From the NCBI RefSeq assembly GCF_022539665.2, contig NC_081336.1:2356001-2420000 (forward strand): a stretch of DNA of 64,000 nucleotides. The letters run 5' to 3'. Below, in pieces: positions 1 to 12,530 of the stretch. Each line of letters starts with the position of its first letter. The first letter of the stretch is position 1. Source of the stretch: Daphnia carinata. Lineage: Eukaryota > Arthropoda > Branchiopoda > Diplostraca > Daphniidae. A program made the position numbers and the translations under genes. Below the pieces are notes generated by a model, which saw only the letters and a program-made list of their open reading frames with translations, had not been told where the DNA came from and made no database searches.

Positions 1-1663
1 GACTTTCTTTTCGTCCTCAAATGGATTTGTAAATGGCGAAAACGTTGAGCTCGAATTCTTTTGGAATTTTGTTTTCAACTTTTTTTTTTTTTTTTTTTCG
101 TGGTTTGGGCAGGACGTTTTGCATCGTGCGATTTATTTGAATTTTGCTCGCAATTAAGCCTTTGTCGGATTGCAATGTTGGAGATAACAGACGTAAATGT
201 AACTGTTTCTGATTTAAAAGAACCAAAGGGGGAACGGTCGGTTGGTTTATTTTTGCGCCGTAGTATACGACTTTGGAGGTTGTGAAATAATGAGACGTGC
301 ACAAGAGGCGCTCTTCTTCTTGGTGGGTCTATGTGCGTTAACTGCTCTTCATCATGTCTACACTAGGAGAAGCCACAGCTGCTGTCGCTACTTGATGATA
401 TTTATATCGGAGCCCCGTAACGTACAGTGTAGCGAGTGGAGTTCATTTTTCTCGCATCCCCATTGAAAAAAAGGGAAAAGAAACATGAAAGAGGAATGGA
501 GGGGAGAGTTCGGACTTTTGTAGCCTGGGCCAAAACTACAAAAGCAAAAGAAGTAGATGACATTAATGGCGCTTTATTTTCTTTCCAATGCACCCAGAAC
601 AAAAAATGTTGGTGTTTTTTTTTTTTTTGTTTTTTTTTTCTACATTTTTATTTGTTCCTTTTTTTTTTTCAACTCATTTTTGCCTCGTTTTAACAAAGAA
701 TTTCAATCGTAAATTTTAAGTTTTTTTTTTTTTAATTATCGCAAGGGACAAAAAAAACCATTTTTCCTTGGAGAATTTAGAAGAATTTCAAGTGCTATTG
801 GGAACGAATTCGTGATGTTGTGGTAGCGCCGTGTTGTTTTTATGTTGGACTACATTTGAACTATAATATGGCCGTCGGCTGATATTTTATTTTATTTTTT
901 TTCAACTCCGGGGCGATGGCTATCAAATCACGGAGTATTTCAAAACCCATTCAATCCGTACGCATTCACGAACGCAATTTCAACCGTTCCATCAGATCCC
1001 CCCCACCCACCCTTTTTCTTTTTGTTTTTTTTCGCTCCAACTTCAAACCCGATAGGCTTTTTGAATGAATCGCCAAAAGAATTGTGAACTGGATATCTTG
1101 TCACCTTGACATTCCATTTTTTGTTTAAAGAAATTAAAAACGGAGGGTGATGAGCTTGAGAATAAGAGATACGTAATTGGGTGTGTTAATGTGAAAGAGG
1201 CACGGGCGCGCGCATATCTATACGATGTGAACCTGGTTGAATCGTGTTACATCTAATAGGACCCAATTACATCATCATCATCTAAATAATGTGTAGGACT
1301 TGCGGTCGCTTGAATTACAAGTGTTTTTGTTTTGTTTCTCTATCCTTCCTATTTTGTTCGGTTGGGTTTTTCTCTTGACAATTATCGGAGGTGGTGGATG
1401 ATAACGATGACGCCTCGTCATCGCGTTTTATGCGTTTCGATGAGGGTAGAACCGGTGACATAGGATCTTGTCACTCACTGAAATTCCTATTTGTCGAAAT
1501 TAAAATATTCAAAGGGCGTAATGATAGCGTGTGTGAAATGTTGATAACAATCGAGTAAGAATTTCACCCTTAAATAATATGAAATTAAAGGGGAAACAAA
1601 AGAAAAGTGGATCACTTTGGCGCCAGTGTTCAAAACCCTTGGCTTTTCTTTTTTAAATTCTAA

Positions 1664-1684
1664 ATATATATATATATATATATA
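1664..1684. repeat. (AT)n microsatellite
   Basis: Uninterrupted alternating A/T run of about 21 nt, seen directly. Confidence 0.9.
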
Positions 1685-4600
1685 AAATTCATTCAAAAAA
1701 AACAAGAGAAAAAAGGTGGCAGAGTGAGAGAAGACCACCACCGATGGTGTGTCCCCTCCCGCTGCTTTTGACGACCGCATTAAGAGAATGAACAGCGGGG
1801 TAGGGAGACCCATTCTTTTCTTTTTTTTTTTTTTCTCGTTCCTTTATACCTACTACTGCTTTATTATTATTCCTCTTCTTCTTCTTCTTTATTTATAATA
1901 TTTTTTTTTTTTTTTGCTTTTTTTATTATTTATAAATAAAATTAAAAAGAACAAAACAGAATTTAGTAGAGAAAAAAAAAGTCGTGTGTAATTACCTTCT
2001 TTTACGATGATTTCAAAAGTAGACGAGAAAATGAAATTTGCATCGGTGTTGGGAGATTATCGCCTTTCAAACCCCACCAAAATTAATTTTTCCATTTCGT
2101 TTTGTTTTCTTTCCTGTTGACTGTGCAAACGCACGCAAATGTGCAAATCAGGGAAATCAATAACGTTCGAGAAACAGCAATCCGCACCTTGCCATTTGTT
2201 TTCGAAATCTGTTACAGGGCGAGGATGTGAAACGGCTATTGGCGGTAGCTGTTCTTTAAAGAGATTTTCAATTTTTTTTTTTTTTTTTTTTAAATTCTAA
2301 AGTTTAATCATTTTTAATTAAAATCCCGCTGGGTTTGTTCTTATTCATTCTCTCTTTTTTTTTTTTTGAAGAAAAAGAAGAGACACATAAAAAAAATAAA
2401 GAAGCCGAGCGAGAAGGGGGTTGGGGGTTAGGTGATGAACGTCATTTGTGCAGCCACATAAAACTGTCCTTTGATCTTCTTCTTCTTCTCCTTATTTTTT
2501 TTGTTGTGCTTCGTTTCGTTTTTGTTACCTTTTTTTTTTTTTCTTTCTCAAAAGGGGGGGGGGAGAAACAAAGCAACTCTCGTTATGATATCAAGTTTTG
2601 TCTTCTTTTTAAATGAATGAGGGGGAACTAAAGAGAACAAGAAAAAGGAAAGAAAAAAAAGGTTAACAAGAATTAGAGAAGAACCACCTGCGATGGGCCC
2701 GTTTTTGTGTGTCTGTGTGTGTGAAGGGAAAGAAAATCTATTATTTTATTTTATTTTTTTTTTTGTTTCGTGTTGTTTTATAGGTGGCACATTCATTTTC
2801 GAGCTGCTTGTCTCGTAAAATGCGCAACATGGGCCGACCCCCCTTTTTTATTTCATTTATTTTTTTTTTTCGGTTTCGTGTCTACGTCTTTTGAGAATTT
2901 TTTTCTGATTCATGATCCACATCCATATAAATATCAAAACGATGATAATATTATTATTGCGTATAACAAGAAAATTCTTGCTCGTCGGAGAAAATGAATT
3001 TATTTTTTTTTTTTCAATGATTTGGTTGCGTAGCGTCAACGCGATGCTCGAATTTAAATTCTATTGCGATCCGAATAGACAATTTCTACTTGGTATACAT
3101 TTTGAATGTTAAAACAAAACAAAAAAAACAAATGTACTCGCCCTTTTCTTTTGCATTTTGATAATTTATGGTCAACATCCTCGTTTTTTTTTTTCTTTTT
3201 TTTTTTTCCACCTAACGTGGGGGCGCCCAACTGCTGCTGTTTTTTGTTTTTTTTTCGCCTGCTGGCCGGCTGCCTTTTTTTCTTCTTTATATTTAAGCTT
3301 CCTCTTCTATAATATTGTAACCTTTAGACACACACATACTATATAGCGTTCGTGAGCCGCTTCGGCATCTTCCGAATAAAAAAAAAAAGACTCACGGAAG
3401 GTTTTCTTTCTGCCTGTAGACCTCAACAGCTTCTCGACACGCAAGGCTCTGTTTTTGTTTTGTTTTTCAAAAAAGAAAAAAAAAAAAAATTTATTTTCAT
3501 TCCAATAGCAACTGAATATTACCCGACCTCATTGTTGCTCAAGAATGTTGCGCGTTTCACTTCTTTTGACTTGATTCAGAGTTAAGTTTTGAATTTGGTC
3601 GATGAAACGTAATTATTGTGCATGTTTTTTAAATGTAATGATACTTGATTGGCGCGTGCATATCTAAAATGAATCGATATCTTTATTCTTTCTTACCTCG
3701 AATTAGTGTTTATTGATTATCGATGTCAACAACGGTGAATTAACGTTATTAAATAACTGGTATTCTTTCTTCTTCTCTTTTTTTTTTTTTTTTTTTGAAA
3801 TTAGGAGCCGGGATGTGTGTTTCTGGATTATTCAACGACGGTCATCATCTTCTTGCAGCAGTTAAGGTCAGACACACACCGTTTTTGTTTTTTTGTAGAA
3901 AACAAAGGTCCCTAATCGTAATAATTGATTAGGTACCTTTTTGTATTATTATGTTTGTTTTTTTTTTCTCTGGCGCGTTTCATCACATGGGAAGCGATTG
4001 TATCATTCGAACGACTTCGCTCACGATATATTTTTTTTTATTTCTGGTGTGGTCGACATGTTTCTTTTTTTCCACGCGCATAGATTGATGAGCCATGATG
4101 ACCCCTCACCCAACAAAAAAATTATCAGAGGTCCCCCCCACAATCATCTTTGTTTTGAATGATTGAAAACCTTTTTTTTTTTTTTGTTCTTTTTTGTTCA
4201 GGCCACTGCGTGTGTACATTTTTTCATGTTTTATTTAGAGTCTCCTTCGATTTGCGCTGAGATTTCTCAGACAATTCGAGTTGCCTCGAGTTGTTGACTA
4301 ACGTTTGCAATGTGCTAGCAGGTTGTTGATGAACATCCGGTTTTGTTTCAACACGTTAAAGCCGATCGAATAGGCTGTTATTAAATTGCGCTTTGTATTT
4401 TGTTTTTGTTTTTCAGGCCTCTTGTTATCAGAAGCTTTCAAAAAAGAAAGGGTGTAGGAGGTTAAGGAATTTATTATTATTTTTTTTTTTTTCGATTTGA
4501 TTTGAAATGATGGGGCGTGATGTAAGCACGAGAAACGGGGGGGGGGTGCTCCTACCGACCGGCATTTGATCCTGGCGCTATTTCCAATTCCTCCGCGTGT

Positions 4601-5372
4601 GTGTGTGTTCCATTTTCATCCGGAGCTAATCGAAATTCTGGTTGCAAGCGAAAGAAGCATTTCGGCGGAGGAGGAGGAGGAGGGAAGGAACAGTGCTTTC
4701 TGACACGACATGGAAGGTGGAAAAACTTTTTTTTTCTTTTTTTTTTTCTTTCTTGACTCTGCGTGTTTTTTCGATTTTTTTTTGTTTTCGAATGTAAAAG
4801 AAAAAAAAAAATTTTTTTTTTTTTGTGCTGCATGACGATGATTATATTTTTTTTTTCCCAACTGGAAGGAGGAGATGGAGTGGGAGGAGGGCTGTACAAT
4901 GTAACAACATCACGTCAAATGCACACAACGGGAAGGAGAAGCCGCGGGACAATTTCCAAATGTTGCAGACTCTTTTTTTTTCTTTTCTTATTCTCATCTC
5001 ATTTTTTTTTTTTTTTTCTGTTTTAGTCAAAGGTCCGGTTTCCTTTCATTTTTTTTTTTCTTCTTAATTTGGGAGGGCGCCATTGAAAAAAAAGAACGAA
5101 ATTTCGTAGTCGTACTTGTGTGGTGCGAGATGAAAAAAAAAAGAAAGAAAGAAAAAGAAGTATGGGATAAAAAAGAAAGAGCCGTTGGTTTAGGTCCGAG
5201 AGAGATGACTGCTCTGGGTTGTTAAGGGTGTAAAGATAACTCTTAAAAGAAGAAGCCGGGCCGTGGGAAACGGCCACCTAAAGCCACACACACACACACA
5301 CACATCATGGCAACCTCCTTCTCGTTGCCTTTTGTACACAAGCTCCTCCCTCTTTTTTTTTTTTCGTTCAAG

Positions 5373-5398
5373 AAAAAAAAAAAAAAAAAAAAAAAAAA
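5373..5398. repeat. A26 homopolymer
   Basis: An uninterrupted run of 26 A, preceded by a T12 tract about 20 nt upstream. The length is subject to sequencing error. Confidence 0.9.
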
Positions 5399-6122
5399 GG
5401 ATTGCTGATCTTTTTTTTGGCTATTAGACTTGTACCGACCGACGCCTGGAGCATCACCGAAAAAAAAAAAGAAATTTTTCTTATTTTATTTCGTATTTTT
5501 TTTTTTTTGTTGTTGTTGGTTAGAACACGAAGGAGGAGGAGGAGAAGGAACACAGGTTACTACTTGCTCCCGCTTTTCTTTCGGGACTGGCACCTGCATA
5601 GGTAGTCGACGTGCGATGAGAGAAATTCCTTAAAAGTCCGAAAAGCATCATTTTTTTTTTTTTGTTTTTCATTTATTTACATTTTTTTTTTGTTTTTTTT
5701 TCATGATGAGGTGTGTTTCGTGCCCTTCTTTTTTTTTTTTTATATCTACTGCACGACTACCCTAACGCACTGTTTACACCCCCCCCCCCCTTTTTTTTTT
5801 TTTTGATTCTGGGACACGGCATTTCGTTATTGTGTTTTTCTTTGGATTCATAATCGCGCATTGCCATCATTTTATTGGCTTGTATGGCAATGCCAAATTT
5901 GTCTTTTTTGCATTTGCGCTTTCCAATCGGATGAGAACAATGTCCCGTCGTCGTTCGATTTCGATGGACGATAGAAACATGTTGAATAGGCTAATTGAAA
6001 AACGGGAGCACATGTCATTTGCGCCAATGTTTACGCCAACGTTTACGCCAACCAGCAGGTGGTGCTGTGTACGGCGATTGCCTCTCTTTGAATGATGCGA
6101 ACTTGCGATCCGAAATCAACAC

Positions 6123-6143
6123 GGATGTCACGTCATCTTGTTG
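6123..6143 (+). promoter_or_regulatory. CRE-like element, copy 1
   Basis: A 21-nt sequence with the core GTCACGTCATC. It matches a second copy at 7153-7173 in 19 of 21 positions, in the same orientation about 1 kb away. This copy carries only the CGTCA half of a cAMP-response element. A CREB/ATF-type regulatory role is inference; nothing here shows that it is bound. Confidence 0.3.
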
Positions 6144-6441
6144 TTTTTCTTTCTCATCTTTCCGAACGGTCCAGCATTCAGGAATTTCTTTTTTTCTTTT
6201 TTCTTTTTGACAAGGAAAAGGTAACCCCAAAAAATAGGAAAAAAAAACAAAACAAGGACGTTGTTCGTGTGGCCTGAGAGCGAAAGAAAAAAAAAATAAA
6301 TAAAGTTTTAATTGTGAAATAATTGCCCTGTTCCCCATCTACCATGTCTATTTTTTTTTTTTTGTTTCTTAACCTTACACACGAGAGAGCGACTGGTGTA
6401 TAATCAGACGGCATTTGCCTTTTCCTCTGATGGTAGAAAGC

Positions 6442-6474
6442 AAAAAAAAAAAAAAAAAAAAAAAAAAACAATTC

Positions 6475-6517
<43 letters not shown>
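6442..6517. repeat. A27 / T42 inverted homopolymer pair
   Basis: A run of 27 A (6442-6468) is followed after CAATTCG by a run of 42 T (6476-6517). The two arms can pair fully, so a transcript from either strand could form an uninterrupted A-U hairpin with a 7-nt loop. Lengths may be imprecise in the assembly. Confidence 0.9.
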
Positions 6518-6518
<1 letters not shown>

Positions 6519-7055
6519 TTTAACACAGGGACAGATGAAGAAGAAGAAAAAGACCAGTAGCTGCTTAATGTTTTCCTTTTTTTTTTTTTTTCTTTTTCTC
6601 CTTAAAGTTCTTTGAGCGTGTTGTGTGGCAGCGGGCATCAAACTCTAATACGCTGAGCTCTGCCAGCGGGTGGGGGGCTGCTGGTATATCTTATCTCTTT
6701 TTCTTTTTTTTCACCTTTCCGATGGTTCGTCTTTTTCTTTTTTTTTTTTTTTCGTTGGGAGTATAGCGCGCACCGTATCATTATCGAACGATGGACAAGA
6801 TGACGGAGCCGTTTTTTTTTTTTTTTTCTTTCTTGTTGCCATACGGAGAACGGACGAATAATAATAAAAAGAAAAAAGAAGAAAGATATCCTTTTTATTA
6901 TTATTATATGGATTGATATCTTTCCATTTTGAAAGATGGAAGATATATACGTCAATGCGCATCTAACTTGTCTGATTTTGATGTATCTATGAATTATTCA
7001 TAGTTTTATTTGGTGCTACTGGTTTTTCCCATTTCTATTAGAGGCCAATAGTTGT

Positions 7056-7094
7056 TTTTCTTTCTTTCTTTCTTTCTCTCTCTCTCTCTCTCTC
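7056..7094. repeat. (TTTC)n-(TC)n compound microsatellite
   Basis: Several TTTC units pass directly into about ten TC units, ending at a CTCGAG site. Confidence 0.9.
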
Positions 7095-7152
7095 GAGATT
7101 CCGTCGAGTTTGTATCGATTTTCTTGTGTGTTTCTCGATGCACGTTCGACTA

Positions 7153-7173
7153 GGATGTGACGTCATCCTGTTG
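7153..7173 (+). promoter_or_regulatory. CRE-like element, copy 2 (full TGACGTCA)
   Basis: Contains the perfect palindromic CRE core TGACGTCA. Its 21-nt context differs from 6123-6143 at two positions only. TGACGTCA is the established CREB/ATF consensus; function here is inferred. Confidence 0.35.
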
Positions 7174-7548
7174 GCGTGTAGTCGATGTTTTTTTTTTTTT
7201 TTTTTTCATTTTTAGAATACAGTCAAACATAAAATGAAATGTGACACGCAGTAGAAAACGCGCATCCGCCCTCTGCTCATCACGCACGAATTCGTTTGCC
7301 CTCTTCCCTTTTTTATTTTTTTTTTATTTTATTATTTTTTTTTTTTTCCTTTGCCAAACAATTCCGAACCCTCGTCTGTCTGTCCGTTCAACGGATTTGT
7401 TTATTTTTTTTATTTTAGCAGAATATTTTTTTTTTTTGTTAGGGGAAATGGAAGTGGTCGATGAATCAAATTGTGTAGAGGTAAAAACGAATCTTCCTCT
7501 AATTTTTTTTTTTTTTTTTTTTTAAGGACGAGGGTTAAGGGGAGAGTA

Positions 7549-7560
7549 AGTCACGTGACT
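7549..7560. promoter_or_regulatory. Extended E-box palindrome AGTCACGTGACT
   Basis: A perfect 12-bp palindrome around CACGTG, the class of E-box bound by bHLH-zip factors such as Max/Myc, USF and MITF. The symmetrical GTCACGTGAC flank is the extended form favoured by that class. No transcription unit is visible close by. Confidence 0.3.
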
Positions 7561-8022
7561 GGAATTAGCATCGTACACACGGTTTTGAAAAGTTGAATAG
7601 GGGGGGGTGAAAAATGAAAAGATGCGTTTTTTCGTGATGTTTCGTGTGTTTTCCCATTTTATTTGTTTATGTTCTCTCCCCTACTTTGTTTTGTTTTTTT
7701 TGGTGTAGGCCTATACGGTGTAGGTGGAGGAGGGTATCGTTTCCTGTTTGGGTTGTTCACGTCAAGCCTTTGCATGTTTGATGATGTAAGGGGTTAATCG
7801 TTCCAAATCGTTTGTCACTTTCAACAAATTTCTCTTTATATTTTTTTACAGAGAGAGAGAGAGAGACAGAGTAGGGGGGGGGGAGAGAAATGGCTGACTT
7901 GATGGTCACGCCCACCTCCCACGCACATTTGAATTGAACCCCTAGTTTTTTTTTTTTGTGTGTGTTTGTCTTTTCCTTAATGCGATACAAAAGTACAGAA
8001 ATATTTCATTCCCGTAATTCTT

Positions 8023-8053
<31 letters not shown>

Positions 8054-8421
8054 GGAATTCGTGAAATGGAATAGTTTTGTTTTTCCTTGTTTTGGAACTC
8101 GGTGACAGACGTCACAACTTGTTTTCTGTTATTTATTTGTTTATTTTTGGAAGAGGAAGGCCGTTTTTCCTTATTGGATTCACGGCACTCGAATATGAAC
8201 TCAATATCCCCACCGTTTCTTTCCCGCACGTTGTCCCAGATTTTTTTTTTTTTTTTTTTTTTTCTTCTATTTTATACGTAAACATTTTCTTTTTCCTTCG
8301 TTTTTATTGCGCACCTTCTGTTTGTTTTTTTTTTTATTATCGATCGAACCGCGACTGTTATTTATATACCGATGGCCAACCGAACAAAACACACCCACAC
8401 ACAGACACACAGGTAGGGGGA

Positions 8422-8444
8422 AGAGAGAGAGAGAGAGAGAGAGA
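8422..8444. repeat. (GA)n microsatellite
   Basis: About 11 GA units, just downstream of a short CA-rich stretch at 8389-8411. Confidence 0.9.
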
Positions 8445-9975
8445 AACGTTTTGGTAATAATCGTTACGTGTTAAATAAGAGAAGAAAAGGAGATTATTTG
8501 GCCATAATGTTTTTGAGAGATATAATGATCTGCGTCTAGCATAGTTAACCTTATACCAAACGACTTAATTGTTGGCTTTAAAAACGTATGGAGGAAGAGC
8601 GAGAGAAAGAAGAAGACGCGTGTAACTTTATAAATGGCCAATGTGCGTAATCTCTTCACATTTTGTTATCGACTTGACAATGGCTTTGTTTAACGACTGA
8701 ACAATACCATTCATTTCTCCATCAATCAACTGCTTTTTTTAAAATTTATTTATTTATTTATTTTATTTATTTGGTTTTTTTTAACTCTTGTTTTTAAAAA
8801 ATAGGCCTGGATTTCAATTTTCGTTCGTCGTTTCATTTTGTTTGCAAAATTAAAAGAAGGTCTGTGTAAAATCCGCATCCGGCTGAAAGAAAATCAATTA
8901 GGGATATATACCACACGATGGCACGAGACACCCCAAAAAAATCTGACCACCCAACAAGTCTCTACACCCAAACAATAAAACACGAAAATTCTAAAGAAAT
9001 GATGGCACTTTAAAACACAATCAAAACATTTTTTTTTTCCTTTTTTTTTTTTATCGTGTCGTTTCCCTTCTCCGGTGAGATTCCCACACAACGGCCTAGA
9101 CTTCCCAGCTTTTTGGCGTTTTTTTGCGGTGATCCTATATACAGGAGGGGGAGGGGGGGGGGAATGTGTGTTTATGATTCTATTTTTTTTTTTTTTTTCT
9201 GCGGTAAATGGAAGAATCAACATAGCGCCTAGGAATCTAAAAAAAAAAAAAATGAAACCGCAGCAATGTAAATAACAATTCTTTGTTCTCGCGTCCTTAC
9301 ATTTTGATTGGAATTTAAGCGACTGGCGGCCGATTTTGTAAATCATGTGACACGTATGTCTCGCCACCGTTTGAAAACGGCCGACATACAGTATATTGAA
9401 AGTGAGAAAATATGTGTGTCACATATCTTTGAGATTCAATCTGTACGAAAGAAAACAAATGCAATTTTTTGTTTTTGTCGATGTGGTTTAAAGAAAAACA
9501 GGAAGACACGTTCACATTCTTTGCAATTGCAATTGTTTTCTTTCAGAGATTATTTTTTTTTTTTTTTCATCTTTCAACAACAACAACTAGAACAACATAA
9601 AAGGGTTTGGCAGACAAAAAGACAACATCCACCGTATACACGCTCTTTTACCCTACACAATAACAAACATGTTGAACAATAGGCACAAGTCAAAGATTGC
9701 GCGTCACGAGCCTCTCTTCCGTCTTCCGGGGCTCCTTTTTTTTTTCTTTCTTTCTTTCTTTCCTCCTTTCCTCATCCAACATTTTATTTATTTTTTATTT
9801 TTTAATTTAAAAGTGTATCTATTGTACGGCAGATGAAAGAGTCAGGCCAGGATATCCATACAAGAATACTCTTGTATATATGGTTCTCTTAACAAACAGA
9901 CAAAAAAAAAAAAAAAAAAAAAACTTCGTCACATCTTCGTTTTCGTTCGTTCATTTTTTGTTGAGAGGAAGTAAG

Positions 9976-10007
<32 letters not shown>

Positions 10008-10009
10008 GG
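9976..10009. repeat. A24-G10 composite homopolymer
   Basis: A run of 24 A directly abuts a run of 10 G. Similar A-to-G transitions recur elsewhere in the window. Confidence 0.85.
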
Positions 10010-10284
10010 ACTTTTTGTGGAACACGATGATTGACTCGTGTATACGCGTGGTGGCCTCTTGTCTTTAGAAAAGAAAAAAAAAAAAGAAAGAACTGGATTT
10101 AGCTGTTTCTCTTGTTTTCTTCGTTTTTTTTTTTTTTTTTTTTAGCTGTCAGATGAAGCGCATGACAAGTCAAGAGGAAATATTACCACGGTGCCTTGTT
10201 GTGTAGCGTCCGTCTGTGTGAACGTCATCGTTACGGAACCGTAAATAAAACAAGAAATTCTTCGTTTCTTAAATTTCTTTTTCC

Positions 10285-10316
<32 letters not shown>

Positions 10317-10404
10317 GTTGCAGACTTGATATTCACGTGGACGTATCGATCGTATAACGTGATTTGAACTAAATTATTCTTTAATAATTTGTTGATTTTC
10401 ATTT

Positions 10405-10409
<5 letters not shown>

Positions 10410-10440
<31 letters not shown>
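10410..10440. repeat. T31 homopolymer
   Basis: An uninterrupted run of 31 T. Confidence 0.9.
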
Positions 10441-10442
<2 letters not shown>

Positions 10443-12470
10443 CATCGCCAAATTGATTTGTTTTGAGGGTGGAAAAGAGGATAGGCTTTTCTTTATAGAG
10501 AGAGAGAGAGTATCTATAGAGAGGCATAGTCAATGGATTGTGTTCGCTTGTTGGGGTAATTTTCCAGGGTGGGTTACGGTCTTGGTGGACGCGGAGGCTT
10601 TCGTGCGTTACTGTTTGGCAGACCGCGACCAAAAAGGGATGAGCCTTAACAACAACACAACAACAACAAAAAAGAAAGAAAGAAAACAATGCCGAGTCGA
10701 ATCGCTCTGTCAAACTGACCCTTTTATCTCCGCGCTCGTAAATTATGACGTATGTACGTCCACGTAGAAAAGAAAAGAAAAAAAAAAAAAAAAAGAAAAA
10801 CGTAGTCCGGTGTAGAAACGCTGCCAGTCTTAACGGCCGGGCCCCGTTTTTTTTTTTTCTGCCTCCCTCTTCTGTTTCGTCGATGTTCTACACCAAACAA
10901 GAATTTAACAGTAAAAGGATATATAAATACGAGAGTCTGAATTAATATGCGTGTAAAAAAAGGCGTCGTTGAGCGTACGTATAAATATCGTTAATAAAAA
11001 AAAAAAAAAAAAAAAAACAGAATACGACAGAATACGAGTCAAATTGAGGCCCATTTTTTTTCTTTTATGACTACGGTGAATAGAATAGGCACTTGATTAA
11101 AACTCGGAAACGAGCGTTCAATTTTCGGTGATGTGCGCATGAAGAGCTTTTTGGATGTCTTTCAATGTTGCCATGGCGATGCGTAACGTGCGCGATGTTG
11201 TCCCGCCAGTTCTAAAAACGTTCATTTCTCTTTGGGTTTTTTTTTTTTTTTTTTTTTTCTGTTGTTGTGAAAACATTTGCGAGTACAGCAACCGTGAAAA
11301 TTGCTCTGCTTTATTCATTTATTAGTTGGAGATTCTATTCGGATTTTCTATTTTTTGTGGGGATGACGTTGATCCTAACAGCGAATAAAATAGGCTTTTT
11401 GACGTAAATGATGATTGCTCGTACGCGTCTTTTACTTCCCATGACGTCGAATTCAATCCTTTTTTTTTTAGAGTATCCACAAGATATTCGTTTTCTGTCA
11501 TATATGTCAATATTTGCTTCATATTAAAAAAAAAATAATAAAATAAAATAAAAAAAAGGATCTCGAAACTTCCTGTTTTTCATTTTGATTTCGTTCCAGG
11601 GCGCTTCAAATAGAAATATATTTTTGTTTTCTTTTCAAAAGCCATTTGATGTCCGATTGTTTTTTCCCCCTTTGAAAACGCATTTTATGTATTGCTTCTC
11701 ACTTCAAAATAATGGAATATTTGGTAAAAGAAAAACAAATTGTTGGGCGGTGGTAGGTTTGCATGCACGGGTTGTGTGGCGGGACACTTTTGCATGTCTA
11801 TAGCCTGGGAATAGCTCACCTTAAAGCAGCTTTACAATAAAGAAACGAAGGTGTTGTTTGTAGCCGGCACTTGTTTCTTTTTTTCATATTTTTTTTTTAT
11901 CATATCGTGTGTGGGTTTCTCCGTTTTCAAGAAAGAAAAAAAAAAAAAAAAAAAAAAAAAAAGGGAGGATGGATTGGTTCCGCTGCTGCGGATTCATCGT
12001 CATCGCTATGTGGGAAAATGAGAAAGAAAAAGAGAGAGAGAGAGAGAGAAAGAAAAAAAAAACGAAACATGAAGCGTGTACTTAATATATCAAAGGCCCG
12101 TGCTGTGCCAACAACCGGACGAACGGACGGACAGCACTGGCTGTGAAGGAGAAGAGGGGGGTGCCATTAGTCATTCGAATTGGACGACAGAACACAACAC
12201 GCTCACATCATTCGTTTTTTTTTTTTTTTTTTTTTTCTTTTTCATTTTCTATCCCGTTTCCTTTAGTTTTTCTTTTATATTAGAAATTTTTTTTTTTAAA
12301 TTTCTTTCAAGTAGAAACGCATTTCGAAATAACGCGATCGAAATTTAAGTGAATCGTCGTTTCATTTTAGTTTTATGGCCTACAATTCACTTGTTCTTTG
12401 AATACCTTTATTTTTCTTTTTAAATGCATAAAATTTTGTTGGTGATGCAACTTTCATCGATAATTTGGTT

Positions 12471-12495
12471 AGGCGTGCGTATAAAGGTCACGCCT
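12471..12495. repeat. Short inverted repeat AGGCGTG...CACGCCT
   Basis: Two perfect 7-nt arms (12471-12477 and 12489-12495) flank an 11-nt spacer. The spacer and right arm contain TAAAGGTCA, which resembles an extended nuclear-receptor half-site (FTZ-F1/ERR class). Binding is inference. Confidence 0.5.
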
Positions 12496-12512
12496 GTTTG
12501 AACGACAATGTA

Positions 12513-12530
12513 ACGAGTTAGCTAACTCGT
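12513..12530. repeat. 18-bp perfect palindrome
   Basis: ACGAGTTAG followed immediately by its exact reverse complement CTAACTCGT, with no spacer. It lies 17 bp after the AGGCGTG inverted repeat, in a stretch free of homopolymers. It could be a dimeric transcription-factor site; no family is identified. Confidence 0.6.

Larger units (their letters stand above)
1..10000. other. Gene-poor, repeat-rich intergenic DNA, block 1
   Basis: I see no gene here. Open frames are short and are translations of poly(T)/poly(A) runs, giving strings of Phe or Lys. The block holds many T and A tracts of 10-42 nt, an AT dinucleotide run at 1664-1684, an A26 tract at 5373-5398, a TTTC/TC microsatellite at 7056-7094 and GA repeats at 7853-7866 and 8422-8444. 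Non-repetitive stretches lie between these. Two CRE-like sites (6123-6143 and 7153-7173) and a perfect E-box palindrome (7549-7560) are the only motif-like sites I would single out. Because Dll is the nearest gene, on the minus strand, this is far-downstream Dll flank or an unannotated neighbour's flank; that role is inferred. Confidence 0.6.

Noticed and set aside
242-466. 74-codon frame with a hydrophobic segment near the window start
   Set aside because: Too short, with no motif and typical of chance frames in this sequence.
5832-6095. 87-codon frame with a Ser/Arg-rich middle
   Set aside because: Looks less repetitive than its neighbours, but no homologous motif, splice sites or conserved start could be supported.
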